Below, one piece after another: positions 15,816-24,106 of a stretch of 64,000 nt of DNA (position 1 is the stretch's first letter; each line of letters starts with the position of its first letter). The DNA is taken from assembly GCA_039942715.1 (NCBI GenBank), contig JBDVBY010000007.1:434001-498000 (forward strand). The letters run 5' to 3'. Below the pieces are notes generated by a model, which saw only the letters and a program-made list of their open reading frames with translations, searched no databases and was not told the origin of the DNA. The DNA comes from JABDJX01 sp039942715 (GTDB taxonomy: Bacteria > Pseudomonadota > Alphaproteobacteria > Rhodobacterales > Rhodobacteraceae). The translations under genes and the position numbers were made by a program.

Positions 15816-17600
15816 TTGAAACGCGGCTTTCTCGCAGGCACTTTCATGGGCGCTATTGTCAGCGCTGTACTTTTATTCGTTTCAAGTCAGGTGCTTGAGC
15901 GGCAAACGCTGAGCTTTCCAAAGCCGACGGCGAGTGCTGTTGAAGTCCCGGCGGGCACAGAGTTTGATCAGGCGCGCCCTGAGAGCGACCCTGTTGTGCC
16001 CCAAACCGAGACACGGCCCGGTGGGGAAGTTGTCGTGGAAGCACCTCTTCCGGACGATGCTCCGGATGCGCCACCAGCCCTTGATACCACAGCTCTAGCG
16101 GTGCCAACACCGGAGGTGGATGCGCCGGATGCACTTGAAACCGTCACTGTAGATGACAGCGATGCGCCAGTTGCACCTGGTGGAGACAGTCAGGCAGCGG
16201 TTGGAGATGTTTCAGAATTAAATACGCCGGAGGCGCCCGCTGCGGCACCGGATGCGGAAACGGATACAGAGCAGGTGAGCGCGCCGGATGAAGACGCGGC
16301 CCCTAATGCTTTGAGCGGGGATGCCGCGCCTGAGGCTGAGACGGAAATTGCGGCTTTGCCGATGACGGACGCGGGCGATGACACCTCTGTGGGGTCTGAG
16401 TCAGCACCTGCGATTGCTTCGGACATAACAGCGCCAAGCGCGCCTGAGGCCCCTGAGATCAGCAGCGAGTCTTCGCTTCCGCAGCCAAGCGACACTGATC
16501 CATCGGTAACAGTGATTGAAATTATTGGGGATGAGGCGGCCACTCGGCCTGCGTCACCTGACAATGCGCCTTTGATTGAAATCATCGAGCCGAACCCAGA
16601 GCCGGACGTCGCGCAGGAAAATGCGGAGGAAGAGCTTCCGTCGTTTTTGCGCCCGGTTGAGATATTGGAAAACGCCGGCGAGGTGGAAACAGATCGTTTG
16701 CCGCAAGTGAGTGGGTTGAGCGAAGACGATGGTTCAAACGATGCGCCTTTGACGGAGCCTGAGGCAGGGGTGACGCCAGAGCCCGAAACCGCGGATGAAG
16801 ACACGCGCGTGGCCGCATTGCCTACCATTCGACGCCCCGGTGCCGAGACGGAACCCGAGCAGACAAGCGAAGACGAGAGTGCAGACGCGACCGAAGAGTC
16901 GGTTGAGGGAGAGGAAATTGATCCGAACCTGCCTGCTTTGTTGAAATATGCATCGGCGTTTGAGAATCCTGAAGGCAATCCGCTTTTGTCAATTGTTTTG
17001 GTCAATAGCGGAAGCGCGCTTGATGCAGCGCAGTTGGAAGAGCTGCCGGAGTTCATAGCCTTTGGCATTGAAGCTGGTGCGGCTGGAGCGGCGCAGATGG
17101 CGCGGGCTTACCGGGATGCGGGGCGCGAGGTTGTGATGATCCCGTCGTTGCCAAAAGGGGCGACGCCGCAGGATGTGGAACAAGCGCTGCGGGTGAATTT
17201 TGAGACGATCACTGAAGCGGTTGCGGTGATGGATGTTTCGGGCGGAAGCTTTCAGGCGGATCGCGCAGCGGTGAGCCAAGTGGTCGATGTGATTGCAACC
17301 AGTGGTCATGGGCTGATCACTTTTCCACGCGGTTTGAATACCGCGCATCAGCGTGCGACGCGCGCAGGGGTATCGACCGGTTTGATTTTCCGCGAGTTGG
17401 ATGGGGCAGGTGAGAACGGCGAAGAAATTCAGCGCACGCTGGATCGTGCTGCCTTTCGCGCGCGCCAAGACGAGGCTGTTATTCTGGTGGGCACCACTCA
17501 GGCCACCACATTGATTGCTTTGCTTGAGTGGGTCTTGGGCAACCGGGCCGACAGCGTCACGCTTGCGCCGATTTCCGCGGCCTTAGCGGGCGGTGGTTAA
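15816..17600 (+). CDS. Divergent polysaccharide deacetylase (DUF610/YibQ-type) with long acidic linker
   Basis: 594 residues from a TTG at 15816 with GGAGG about 8 bases upstream. A membrane anchor or signal at about 9-26 is followed by a very long low-complexity region (about 35-370) rich in Ala, Pro, Glu, Asp and Thr. The C-terminal 220 residues form the conserved domain, from LLSIVLVNSG to the end, typical of the divergent polysaccharide deacetylase family exported to the periplasm. The TIM-barrel-like domain is related to NodB deacetylases but its substrate is unknown. Followed by repeat element copy C. Confidence 0.8.
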   Translation: MKRGFLAGTFMGAIVSAVLLFVSSQVLERQTLSFPKPTASAVEVPAGTEFDQARPESDPVVPQTETRPGGEVVVEAPLPDDAPDAPPALDTTALAVPTPEVDAPDALETVTVDDSDAPVAPGGDSQAAVGDVSELNTPEAPAAAPDAETDTEQVSAPDEDAAPNALSGDAAPEAETEIAALPMTDAGDDTSVGSESAPAIASDITAPSAPEAPEISSESSLPQPSDTDPSVTVIEIIGDEAATRPASPDNAPLIEIIEPNPEPDVAQENAEEELPSFLRPVEILENAGEVETDRLPQVSGLSEDDGSNDAPLTEPEAGVTPEPETADEDTRVAALPTIRRPGAETEPEQTSEDESADATEESVEGEEIDPNLPALLKYASAFENPEGNPLLSIVLVNSGSALDAAQLEELPEFIAFGIEAGAAGAAQMARAYRDAGREVVMIPSLPKGATPQDVEQALRVNFETITEAVAVMDVSGGSFQADRAAVSQVVDVIATSGHGLITFPRGLNTAHQRATRAGVSTGLIFRELDGAGENGEEIQRTLDRAAFRARQDEAVILVGTTQATTLIALLEWVLGNRADSVTLAPISAALAGGG

Positions 17601-17610
17601 GGTCTTTATT

Positions 17611-17690
17611 GCGCCGCACGCTGTGCGGCGCGACGCTGGGGGAGTTTCACTCCCCCAGACCCCCTAGAAGGTTTTTTCAGACAGAAGAAT
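17611..17690 (+). repeat. Dispersed two-hairpin intergenic element, copy C
   Basis: Hairpin 1 is a perfect 9-bp stem GCGCCGCAC/GTGCGGCGC (17611-17631); hairpin 2 is a perfect 9-bp stem CTGGGGGAG/CTCCCCCAG with loop TTTCA (17636-17658); then a C-run and a GGTTTTTTC tail ending in GAAGAAT. It lies between convergent genes and likely terminates at least the plus-strand one. Confidence 0.7.
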
Positions 17691-17701
17691 GCAGGGCCTG
17701 G

Positions 17702-18379
17702 TCAGCCGAGGTGTTTGGCGGCTTCGCGTTGTGCGAAGGGTTTCATTTGCGCGCCGTGTTCTTCCAGAAACGCACGGGTGCGCTCGGGGTCGCGTTTGGA
17801 CAGATCGCGCAGCCACCATGCGACAGCTTTTTGAATGAACCATTCTTGGTCTTCGACGTAGGTGGCAGCCCAACCAAGGATGCGTTCGCGCCCGGCAAGC
17901 TCTTCTGGTTTGGGGTTGCGGTTTTTTGTCCACGGCAGGGTCATCACCAAGGCCGCGCGTTTGGTCCAGAGGTGTTCGGACGTTGTCCAAGGCTCCAGAT
18001 CGCCAAGACGTGAGGGGTCGGCGCTTAGGCGTTTTTGCCCGGCAATTGCAGCGTGATCAGCAATGGCCCAAGCGTCGAAATCCGGGGTCCATGATTTGAG
18101 TGTTGCCCAGACCTGATCGTCAGGGCGGATGCGGGCTTGGGTGAACAGCTTGGCGGCAGCAACGCGCGCTTCGTGGATATTTGTCCGCCAAAGGGCGTCG
18201 GCAAGTGCGATGCGTTCATCCAGCGTTAGCGTTTTGCGCCAGTCTTTGGTCAGGGCATCAATGCTTGGGTTGGCCACGCCAAGGTAGCGGCGCTCGACCT
18301 TGTGATAGCGCGCCATTTCCGTCGCTTTTTGCGTGTTGGCGGTTTTTTTGAGCGCCGCAAGCGCGGCCTCAGGCGTCAT
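17702..18379 (-). CDS. DNA alkylation repair protein (AlkD-like HEAT-repeat glycosylase)
   Basis: 225 residues, almost entirely alpha-helical with repeated short helices as in AlkC/AlkD HEAT-repeat glycosylases. Family-like stretches include MARYHKVERRYLGV near residues 22-35, the WTPDFDAWAIADH segment, EDQEWFIQKAVAWWLRDLSKRDPERT and the C-terminal REAAKHLG. Such enzymes remove alkylated purines. The ATG overlaps the stop of the upstream flavin-oxidase-like gene by four bases. No LexA box is visible nearby. Confidence 0.85.
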   Translation of the reverse strand: MTPEAALAALKKTANTQKATEMARYHKVERRYLGVANPSIDALTKDWRKTLTLDERIALADALWRTNIHEARVAAAKLFTQARIRPDDQVWATLKSWTPDFDAWAIADHAAIAGQKRLSADPSRLGDLEPWTTSEHLWTKRAALVMTLPWTKNRNPKPEELAGRERILGWAATYVEDQEWFIQKAVAWWLRDLSKRDPERTRAFLEEHGAQMKPFAQREAAKHLG

Positions 18380-18933
18380 CGTCCAAGATTGCGCGCAACG
18401 ATGTCCGTATCAACACCGTCCAGCGTCTTGGTGTTGCGTGTTGCCCAATAGTCCTGCACGCCCGCTTCGCCTTTGGTTTCTGCCCATTTCGTCAGCACGT
18501 CGCGGTCGCCTTTGTAGTCCATTTCAGGCACGGCATACCCGCAGCTTTTCTGGGTCATTTCGACGGTCAAATCAAAGATTTGGCGCGCAGAGATATTTGG
18601 CTCGAAATGGGCATTAAGCGCGTCCCAATCCGCATCAAGGCGATGGATGGCGCGTGCGGTGCCAAAGGCGCGGTAGATCATTGGCGGGCCTTCAAAAGAA
18701 CACCACATGATCGTCATGCGCGGGCTTTCGGCGACGTGGGCGGCGGTTTCGTTGCCACTTCCGGTGAGGTTACGCCAGACGATCCGGTTGGGGCCGAGGA
18801 TGCGAAGCGAGTCCATGCCTTTGGGCGAGACGTTGATCATGCCCGTGGTGGCCGCAGAGCCGACAAAGAAGATCGGCTGTTTGGCTATGAATTTTTGGTG
18901 CGCTGGCTCAAGCTCTTCGTATTGCGTGCCCAT
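18376..18933 (-). CDS. Pyridoxamine 5'-phosphate oxidase family protein
   Basis: 185 residues with the split beta-barrel flavin-binding pattern: IFFVGSAATTGMINVSPKG near the N-terminus, RIVWRNLTGSGNETAAHV and RMTIMWCSFEGPPMIYRAFGTA. These proteins bind FMN or F420; most are not true PdxH enzymes. It lacks the C-terminal PdxH region, so the substrate is unknown. Coupled to the AlkD-like gene by ATGA, and 18 bp downstream of glmS on the same strand. Confidence 0.85.
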   Translation of the reverse strand: MGTQYEELEPAHQKFIAKQPIFFVGSAATTGMINVSPKGMDSLRILGPNRIVWRNLTGSGNETAAHVAESPRMTIMWCSFEGPPMIYRAFGTARAIHRLDADWDALNAHFEPNISARQIFDLTVEMTQKSCGYAVPEMDYKGDRDVLTKWAETKGEAGVQDYWATRNTKTLDGVDTDIVARNLGR

Positions 18934-18950
18934 GGATCACTCCCCAGGTT

Positions 18951-20765
18951 TTATTCAACGGTGACGGATTTCGCGAGGTTGCGAGGTTGGTCTACATCGG
19001 TGCCTTTGGCAACGGCTGTGTGATAGGCGAGCAATTGGGCCGGGATCGCATAGAGGATCGGGGCCAACAGATCGGGCACATCGGGCATTTCGAGCACGGC
19101 TGTGGCACCATCTGAGGCGATCTTTGCGCCTGAGCGGTTGGTGATCAAAACGATCTGGCCGCCGCGCGCCATGACTTCCTGCATGTTCGAGACGGTCTTT
19201 TCAAAAAGCGCGTCTTCGGGGGCCATGACCACGACGGGCACGTTGCGGTCAACAAGCGCGATTGGCCCGTGTTTGAGTTCGCCTGAGGCATAGCCTTCGG
19301 CGTGAATATAGCTGATTTCTTTGAGTTTAAGCGCGCCTTCCAGGGCGAGCGGGTACATCTGGCCGCGCCCCAAAAACAGGATGTCTTGAGCTTCGGCGAG
19401 TTTGGCTGCGACTTTTTCGATAGCGTCTGACGTAGTTAACGCTTGCGCCATCAAACCGGGCAGGGCGCGCAGGTTTGTCAAGTTCTCGGCTAGTTCGCCA
19501 TCGTTGAGTGTTTTGCGATCATGCGCGGCGCGCAGGGCGAGCATCAAAAGCACAAACAGCTGGCAGGTGAAGGCTTTGGTCGAGGCAACGCCGATTTCGG
19601 CGCCCGCGTGGATTGGCAAAGCGATGTCGCTTTCGCGCGCGATGCTGCTTTCGGTTGCGTTCACGATCGACAGGATTTGCGCGCGTTCCGCGACGTGGCG
19701 CAGGGCGGCAAGTGTGTCAGCGGTTTCGCCAGATTGGCTGACGAAGACAGCAAGAGTGTTCGCGCCGATAGGTGGTTTACGATAGCGGAATTCCGAGGCG
19801 ACATCGACTTCGACGGGAATGCCTGCCAGCCCTTCGATCCAGTATTTTGCCGTCAGACACGCATAAAAGGCAGTGCCGCAGGCGACCATAACAATGCGCT
19901 CGACCTTCGAGAAATCCGGCACGGCATCGGGCAGGTTCAGGCCCGCGTCAGAAAGGTAGTGTGTAGCAGCTTCGGCCAGAACTGTGGGCTGTTCGGCGAT
20001 CTCTTTGGCCATGAAATGTTTGTAGCCACCCTTTTCAACCTGAGCGGTGTTGATGCGTACGGTGCGCATTTCGCGATTGGCGAGCGTACCGTTTTCATCC
20101 CAGATTTCAACGCCTTCCCGAGTCAGAACGGCGTAATCGCCTTCCTCAAGGTAAGTGATTTTGTCGGTCATCAGCGAGAGTGCGATGGCATCTGAGCCAA
20201 GATACATCTCGCCGTCCCCGTGGCCGACGGCGAGAGGCGAGCCTTTGCGGGCGGCGAAAATCAGATCGTCATGGCCATCAAACAGGAACGCCAAAGCGAA
20301 GGCGCCTTCAAGGCGGGCAATGGTTTGTTCGGCAGCATCGCGTGGGGCGAGGCCTTGATCCAAGAAAGATTGCGCCAGTAGCGAGATGGTTTCGGTGTCA
20401 GTGTCGGTCTCGGTTTTGTAGCCCTTGGCGACAAGCTCTTCGCGCAAGGTTTTGAAATTTTCGATAATGCCATTGTGCACCACGGCGACCGGGCCAGAGC
20501 GGTGTGGGTGCGCATTTGTCTCGGTTGGTTTGCCGTGCGTGGCCCAGCGCGTGTGACCGATTCCAGACTTGCCCTCTAGCGGATTGGTGACCAGCAGATC
20601 CGACAGGTTGATCAGCTTGCCAACCGCGCGGCGACGGTCCAGCTTCCCGTCTGCGATGGTGGCAATGCCCGCGCTGTCATAGCCGCGGTACTCAAGCCGT
20701 TTGAGCGCCTCAACCAGAGTGGGGGCAGCCTGATGATCGCCTAAAATACCTACTATTCCACACAT
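18951..20765 (-). CDS. glmS: Glutamine-fructose-6-phosphate aminotransferase (isomerizing)
   Basis: 604 residues. Makes glucosamine-6-phosphate, the entry to UDP-GlcNAc, peptidoglycan and lipopolysaccharide. Cys2 after the initiator Met is the N-terminal nucleophile (MCGIVGILGD); the glutaminase domain spans about 1-220 and two SIS sugar-isomerase domains follow (FVSQSGETADTL, GRGQMYPLALEGALKLKE). It starts 3 bp after the glmU stop, forming a glmU-glmS operon. There is no room for, and no sign of, a glmS ribozyme. Confidence 0.98.
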   Translation of the reverse strand: MCGIVGILGDHQAAPTLVEALKRLEYRGYDSAGIATIADGKLDRRRAVGKLINLSDLLVTNPLEGKSGIGHTRWATHGKPTETNAHPHRSGPVAVVHNGIIENFKTLREELVAKGYKTETDTDTETISLLAQSFLDQGLAPRDAAEQTIARLEGAFALAFLFDGHDDLIFAARKGSPLAVGHGDGEMYLGSDAIALSLMTDKITYLEEGDYAVLTREGVEIWDENGTLANREMRTVRINTAQVEKGGYKHFMAKEIAEQPTVLAEAATHYLSDAGLNLPDAVPDFSKVERIVMVACGTAFYACLTAKYWIEGLAGIPVEVDVASEFRYRKPPIGANTLAVFVSQSGETADTLAALRHVAERAQILSIVNATESSIARESDIALPIHAGAEIGVASTKAFTCQLFVLLMLALRAAHDRKTLNDGELAENLTNLRALPGLMAQALTTSDAIEKVAAKLAEAQDILFLGRGQMYPLALEGALKLKEISYIHAEGYASGELKHGPIALVDRNVPVVVMAPEDALFEKTVSNMQEVMARGGQIVLITNRSGAKIASDGATAVLEMPDVPDLLAPILYAIPAQLLAYHTAVAKGTDVDQPRNLAKSVTVE

Positions 20766-20768
20766 AAG

Positions 20769-22112
20769 TTAGCCTTTCGCTTTCACAGCACGAAGCTTTT
20801 CAAAGAATCTGAGTGCAAATCCCGGTTTGTTTTCCTGCCGCGCACGCCCCACGCCTAGATCGCCGGGTGGCACGTCTTTTGAGATCACCGAGCCTGTGCC
20901 AGTCATCGCCTCATCACCGATTGTGACGGGAGCGACCAGCAAGGTGTTTGATCCGATAAAGACGTTTTGCCCAATCTCGGTATGATGTTTGAACACGCCG
21001 TCATAGTTGCAGGTGATGGTGCCAGCGCCGATGTTTGTGGCATCACCCACGGATGCATCGCCGATGTAGCTGAGGTGATTGACCTTGGCGCCTTCGCCGA
21101 TCTGGACGTTTTTGGTTTCAACGAAATTGCCAATTTTGGCATCGTTAGATAGCTCAGTTCCCGGGCGTAGCCGCGCGTAAGGGCCAACCACCGCTCCGGC
21201 ACCCACATGCGCACCTTCCAAATGGCTGAACGCACGGATGCGCGCGCCGGTCTCGACCGTCACACCATTGGCAAAAACGACGTTTGGTTCGATCACCGCG
21301 TCACGTCCGATGACGGTGTCATGTGCAAAGATAACGGTGCCGGGAGCGTGCAAGGTAATGCCGTCTTCAACGGCCTTCACGCGCGCATTCGCTTGGAACA
21401 CGGCCTCGGCAGCGGCAAGATCGGCGCGGGTATTGATGCCGAGCGTTTCGCCTTCCGCACAGGTGACGACAGTGGCACTTAGGCCTTCGGCACTGGCAAG
21501 AGCCGGTACATCGGTCAGGTAGTATTCCCCGGCGGCATTATCAGATTGAACGTCTTTCAGCAGGCGCATCAGCACATCGGTGGCGGCCATCATGACGCCA
21601 GAATTGCACAGAGTTATCGCTCGTTCGCTCTCATCTGCGTCTTTCCATTCGACGATTTTGGTAAGCCGTGCACCATCGGTAACAAGGCGTCCATAGCGGC
21701 CCGGATCGGCAGCCTCAAAACCAAGCACGACAACGTCAGCGCCATTGGCGCGCGCCTCTGCCATCGCAGTAAGTGTTTCGGGGCGGATAAACGGCGTATC
21801 GCCAAAAAGGACGACTGTGTCACCGCCGGCCCCTTCCAAAAGTGGCGCCGCCTGCAGGACGGCATGGCCCGTTCCAAGCTGCTCGGCCTGCTCGGCAAAA
21901 AGAATGTCCTCATCCAAAGCAGAGGCGGCTTTCATCACAGCTTTCGCTCCAAAGCCAACAACCATGACCCGCTTGCCGCCCTCAAGCGCAGAAGCCGAAG
22001 CCAAAGCATGCGCGAACAGCGGCGCACCGGCCACTTCATGAAGGACTTTGGGCTGATCCGACTGCATGCGGGAGCCTTCGCCCGCCGCAAGGAGGACTAG
22101 ATGGGTGGACAT
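20769..22112 (-). CDS. glmU: Bifunctional UDP-GlcNAc pyrophosphorylase / glucosamine-1-phosphate acetyltransferase
   Basis: 447 residues. The N-terminal uridylyltransferase domain shows LLAAGEGSRM at 7-16 and QPKVLHEVAG; the C-terminal left-handed beta-helix acetyltransferase domain starts near residue 250 with hexapeptide repeats and ends with the arginine-rich GVGRARQENK region. GGAAAGAG lies just upstream of the ATG. It makes UDP-GlcNAc from GlcN-1-P and is paired with glmS. Confidence 0.97.
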   Translation of the reverse strand: MSTHLVLLAAGEGSRMQSDQPKVLHEVAGAPLFAHALASASALEGGKRVMVVGFGAKAVMKAASALDEDILFAEQAEQLGTGHAVLQAAPLLEGAGGDTVVLFGDTPFIRPETLTAMAEARANGADVVVLGFEAADPGRYGRLVTDGARLTKIVEWKDADESERAITLCNSGVMMAATDVLMRLLKDVQSDNAAGEYYLTDVPALASAEGLSATVVTCAEGETLGINTRADLAAAEAVFQANARVKAVEDGITLHAPGTVIFAHDTVIGRDAVIEPNVVFANGVTVETGARIRAFSHLEGAHVGAGAVVGPYARLRPGTELSNDAKIGNFVETKNVQIGEGAKVNHLSYIGDASVGDATNIGAGTITCNYDGVFKHHTEIGQNVFIGSNTLLVAPVTIGDEAMTGTGSVISKDVPPGDLGVGRARQENKPGFALRFFEKLRAVKAKG

Positions 22113-22234
22113 GCCTGCTCTTTCCTTTCAATCCGCAACCTTTTAACCGCATAAGGCGCTGCGACAAGACTCTGTGGCTTCAACTCTTATTGCCACAGGT
22201 TACAGACTAAGAAGAACATTGCCGAGGACGTTGT

Positions 22235-22897
22235 ATGAAAACGGTTATCTTTGATCTTGATGGAACACTTGCCGACACAAGTGGCGACCTGATTGCGGCC
22301 GCCAATGCGTGCTTTGTCGAGATGGGGCATGGGCCGCTTTTGGATGAAGTTGAGGACCAACTGACAGCGTTTCACGGCGGAGCCGCGATGCTGCGGCTGG
22401 GGTTTTCGAGGCTGGGGGATGTGGACGAGGCCCTGGTGGATGCGAACTATTCGGTCCTGACACGCCATTATGCTGAGAATATCAACGTAAAAACAAAGCT
22501 TTATCCAGGTGCGATTGAGGCCGTCGAAGCGTTACGCACAGCCGGGTACGCCGTTGGTATCTGCACCAACAAGCCCGCCGCATTGGCTGAAAGCCTGATG
22601 CAAAGCCTTGGCGTGCGAGATATGTTTGGAGCCTTGCTTGGAGCTGATACATTGCCGGTGCGCAAACCCGATCCTGTGCATTATTTTGAAACCGTCAAAC
22701 GCCTTGGCGGTGATCCGAAACAATCATTGCTGATCGGCGATACTGAAACCGATGAGAAAACAGCGCGCAACGCTGGTGTGCCGATCGTACTGGTGGAATT
22801 TGGCCCCGAAGGACCGGGGATTGAGCGGCTGCAGCCTGATGCGATGTTGCCCGAGTATGCGTCTTTGGGCACAATCGTAACGAGGTTGATAGGGTAA
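22235..22897 (+). CDS. gph: HAD-IA phosphatase, phosphoglycolate phosphatase-like
   Basis: 220 residues. HAD motif I is FDLDGTLADT (6-15) with nucleophile Asp7 and acid/base Asp9; motif II/III and IV appear as ICTNKPAALAE and LLIGDTETDEKTARNAG. The helical cap and length fit the phosphoglycolate phosphatase subgroup, though HAD substrate calls are weak. GAGGA precedes the ATG. It is divergent from glmU and lies 3 bp upstream of the aminotransferase gene, so co-transcription is likely. Confidence 0.85.
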   Translation: MKTVIFDLDGTLADTSGDLIAAANACFVEMGHGPLLDEVEDQLTAFHGGAAMLRLGFSRLGDVDEALVDANYSVLTRHYAENINVKTKLYPGAIEAVEALRTAGYAVGICTNKPAALAESLMQSLGVRDMFGALLGADTLPVRKPDPVHYFETVKRLGGDPKQSLLIGDTETDEKTARNAGVPIVLVEFGPEGPGIERLQPDAMLPEYASLGTIVTRLIG

Positions 22898-22900
22898 TCC

Positions 22901-24088
22901 ATGACAGAGCATTTCAACGGCAGTTTCACCCAACAAGAGCCGCTTCCCGAGGCGTCGATCGCTGCCGCGACTGCTGTGATGCAGCACGGACGTTTGCATC
23001 GTTATAATCTCACCGAGGGCGAAATTGGCGAGACGGCCTTGTTAGAGCAGGAGTTTGCAGCGGCCACGGGCGCGCGTTACGCGCTGGCGGTGGCATCTGG
23101 TGGATACGCTTTGGCGACAGCGTTGCGCGCGCTTGGTGTGGGGCCCGGCGATCCGGTGTTGAGCAACGCGTTCACGTTGGCCCCGGTGCCGGGTGCGATA
23201 GCATCGGTGGGAGCGAAGCCGGTCTTTGTCGAGATCACCGAGAGCCTGACGGTGGATGAGGCGCATTTGGCAGCCGCGGCAGCAAAAAGTGGCGCCAAGG
23301 TTCTGATGCTCTCCCATATGCGCGGGCACCAGCCTGATATGACGGTGTTGATGGCGCTTTGCGACGATCTTGGACTCGCTGTGATTGAAGATTGCGCACA
23401 TACGATGGGCGGCTCTGCGGGCGGTGTTATCTCGGGGCGTCACGGGCGGATCGCGTGTTATTCGATGCAAACCTACAAGCACATCAACTCGGGCGAGGGT
23501 GGGTTTCTGACCACCGATGACGAGGCTTTGGCGGCGCGCGCTGTTTTGCTGTCTGGCAGCTACATGCTTTATGAGCGTCATGGGGCAGCACCCAGTGCCG
23601 ACGCCTTTGAAGCCATTCGCGATTTCACGCCAAACATCTCGGGGCGCATGGACAACCTGCGCGCGGCAATCCTGCGCCCGCAACTGGCAGACTTGCCTGC
23701 TCAAGTTTCGCGCTGGGCGGCGCTGCATGACGCGATGGAGGAGGGGCTGGGGAACCTGCCGAACCTGCGGTTGATCGACCGTGATCCGGGGCTTGTGCGC
23801 GTTGGCTCGTCGTTTCAGTTTCGTCTGCCGGCGCATTCTGAAGAGGCGTTGCAGGATTTCGTTGCGCGCTGCGGCGCGCGCGGTGTCGAGCTGAAATGGT
23901 TCGGCGCACGTCGTGCGGTCGGTTTCACATCGACCTATCGCAACTGGGCATACGCCGACACACCTGATCTGCCGCAAACCGACCGCATCGTGGCAGGTTT
24001 GCTCGACATGCGTTTGCCGCTGACGTTTACTGTAGAAGACTGCCGCCTGATCGCGCGGATCATCGCCAGCGAGGCGGCGCAGGGATAA
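22901..24088 (+). CDS. DegT/DnrJ/EryC1/StrS-type PLP aminotransferase
   Basis: 395 residues with the fold-type I PLP pattern: VIEDCAHTMGGS (aspartate that contacts the PLP ring nitrogen) and Lys193 in QTYKHINSGEGG, the Schiff-base lysine. The family transaminates keto-sugars and related metabolites; no sugar nucleotide genes are nearby, so the substrate is unknown. It starts 3 bp after the phosphatase and 18 bp before an acyl-CoA synthetase, suggesting a three-gene operon. Confidence 0.88.
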   Translation: MTEHFNGSFTQQEPLPEASIAAATAVMQHGRLHRYNLTEGEIGETALLEQEFAAATGARYALAVASGGYALATALRALGVGPGDPVLSNAFTLAPVPGAIASVGAKPVFVEITESLTVDEAHLAAAAAKSGAKVLMLSHMRGHQPDMTVLMALCDDLGLAVIEDCAHTMGGSAGGVISGRHGRIACYSMQTYKHINSGEGGFLTTDDEALAARAVLLSGSYMLYERHGAAPSADAFEAIRDFTPNISGRMDNLRAAILRPQLADLPAQVSRWAALHDAMEEGLGNLPNLRLIDRDPGLVRVGSSFQFRLPAHSEEALQDFVARCGARGVELKWFGARRAVGFTSTYRNWAYADTPDLPQTDRIVAGLLDMRLPLTFTVEDCRLIARIIASEAAQG

Positions 24089-24106
24089 ACCGGGGAGGGC
24101 TGATCG

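Noticed and set aside
20766..20768. glmS ribozyme
   Set aside because: Only 3 bases separate glmU and glmS, leaving no room for the ribozyme, which is in any case a Gram-positive feature.
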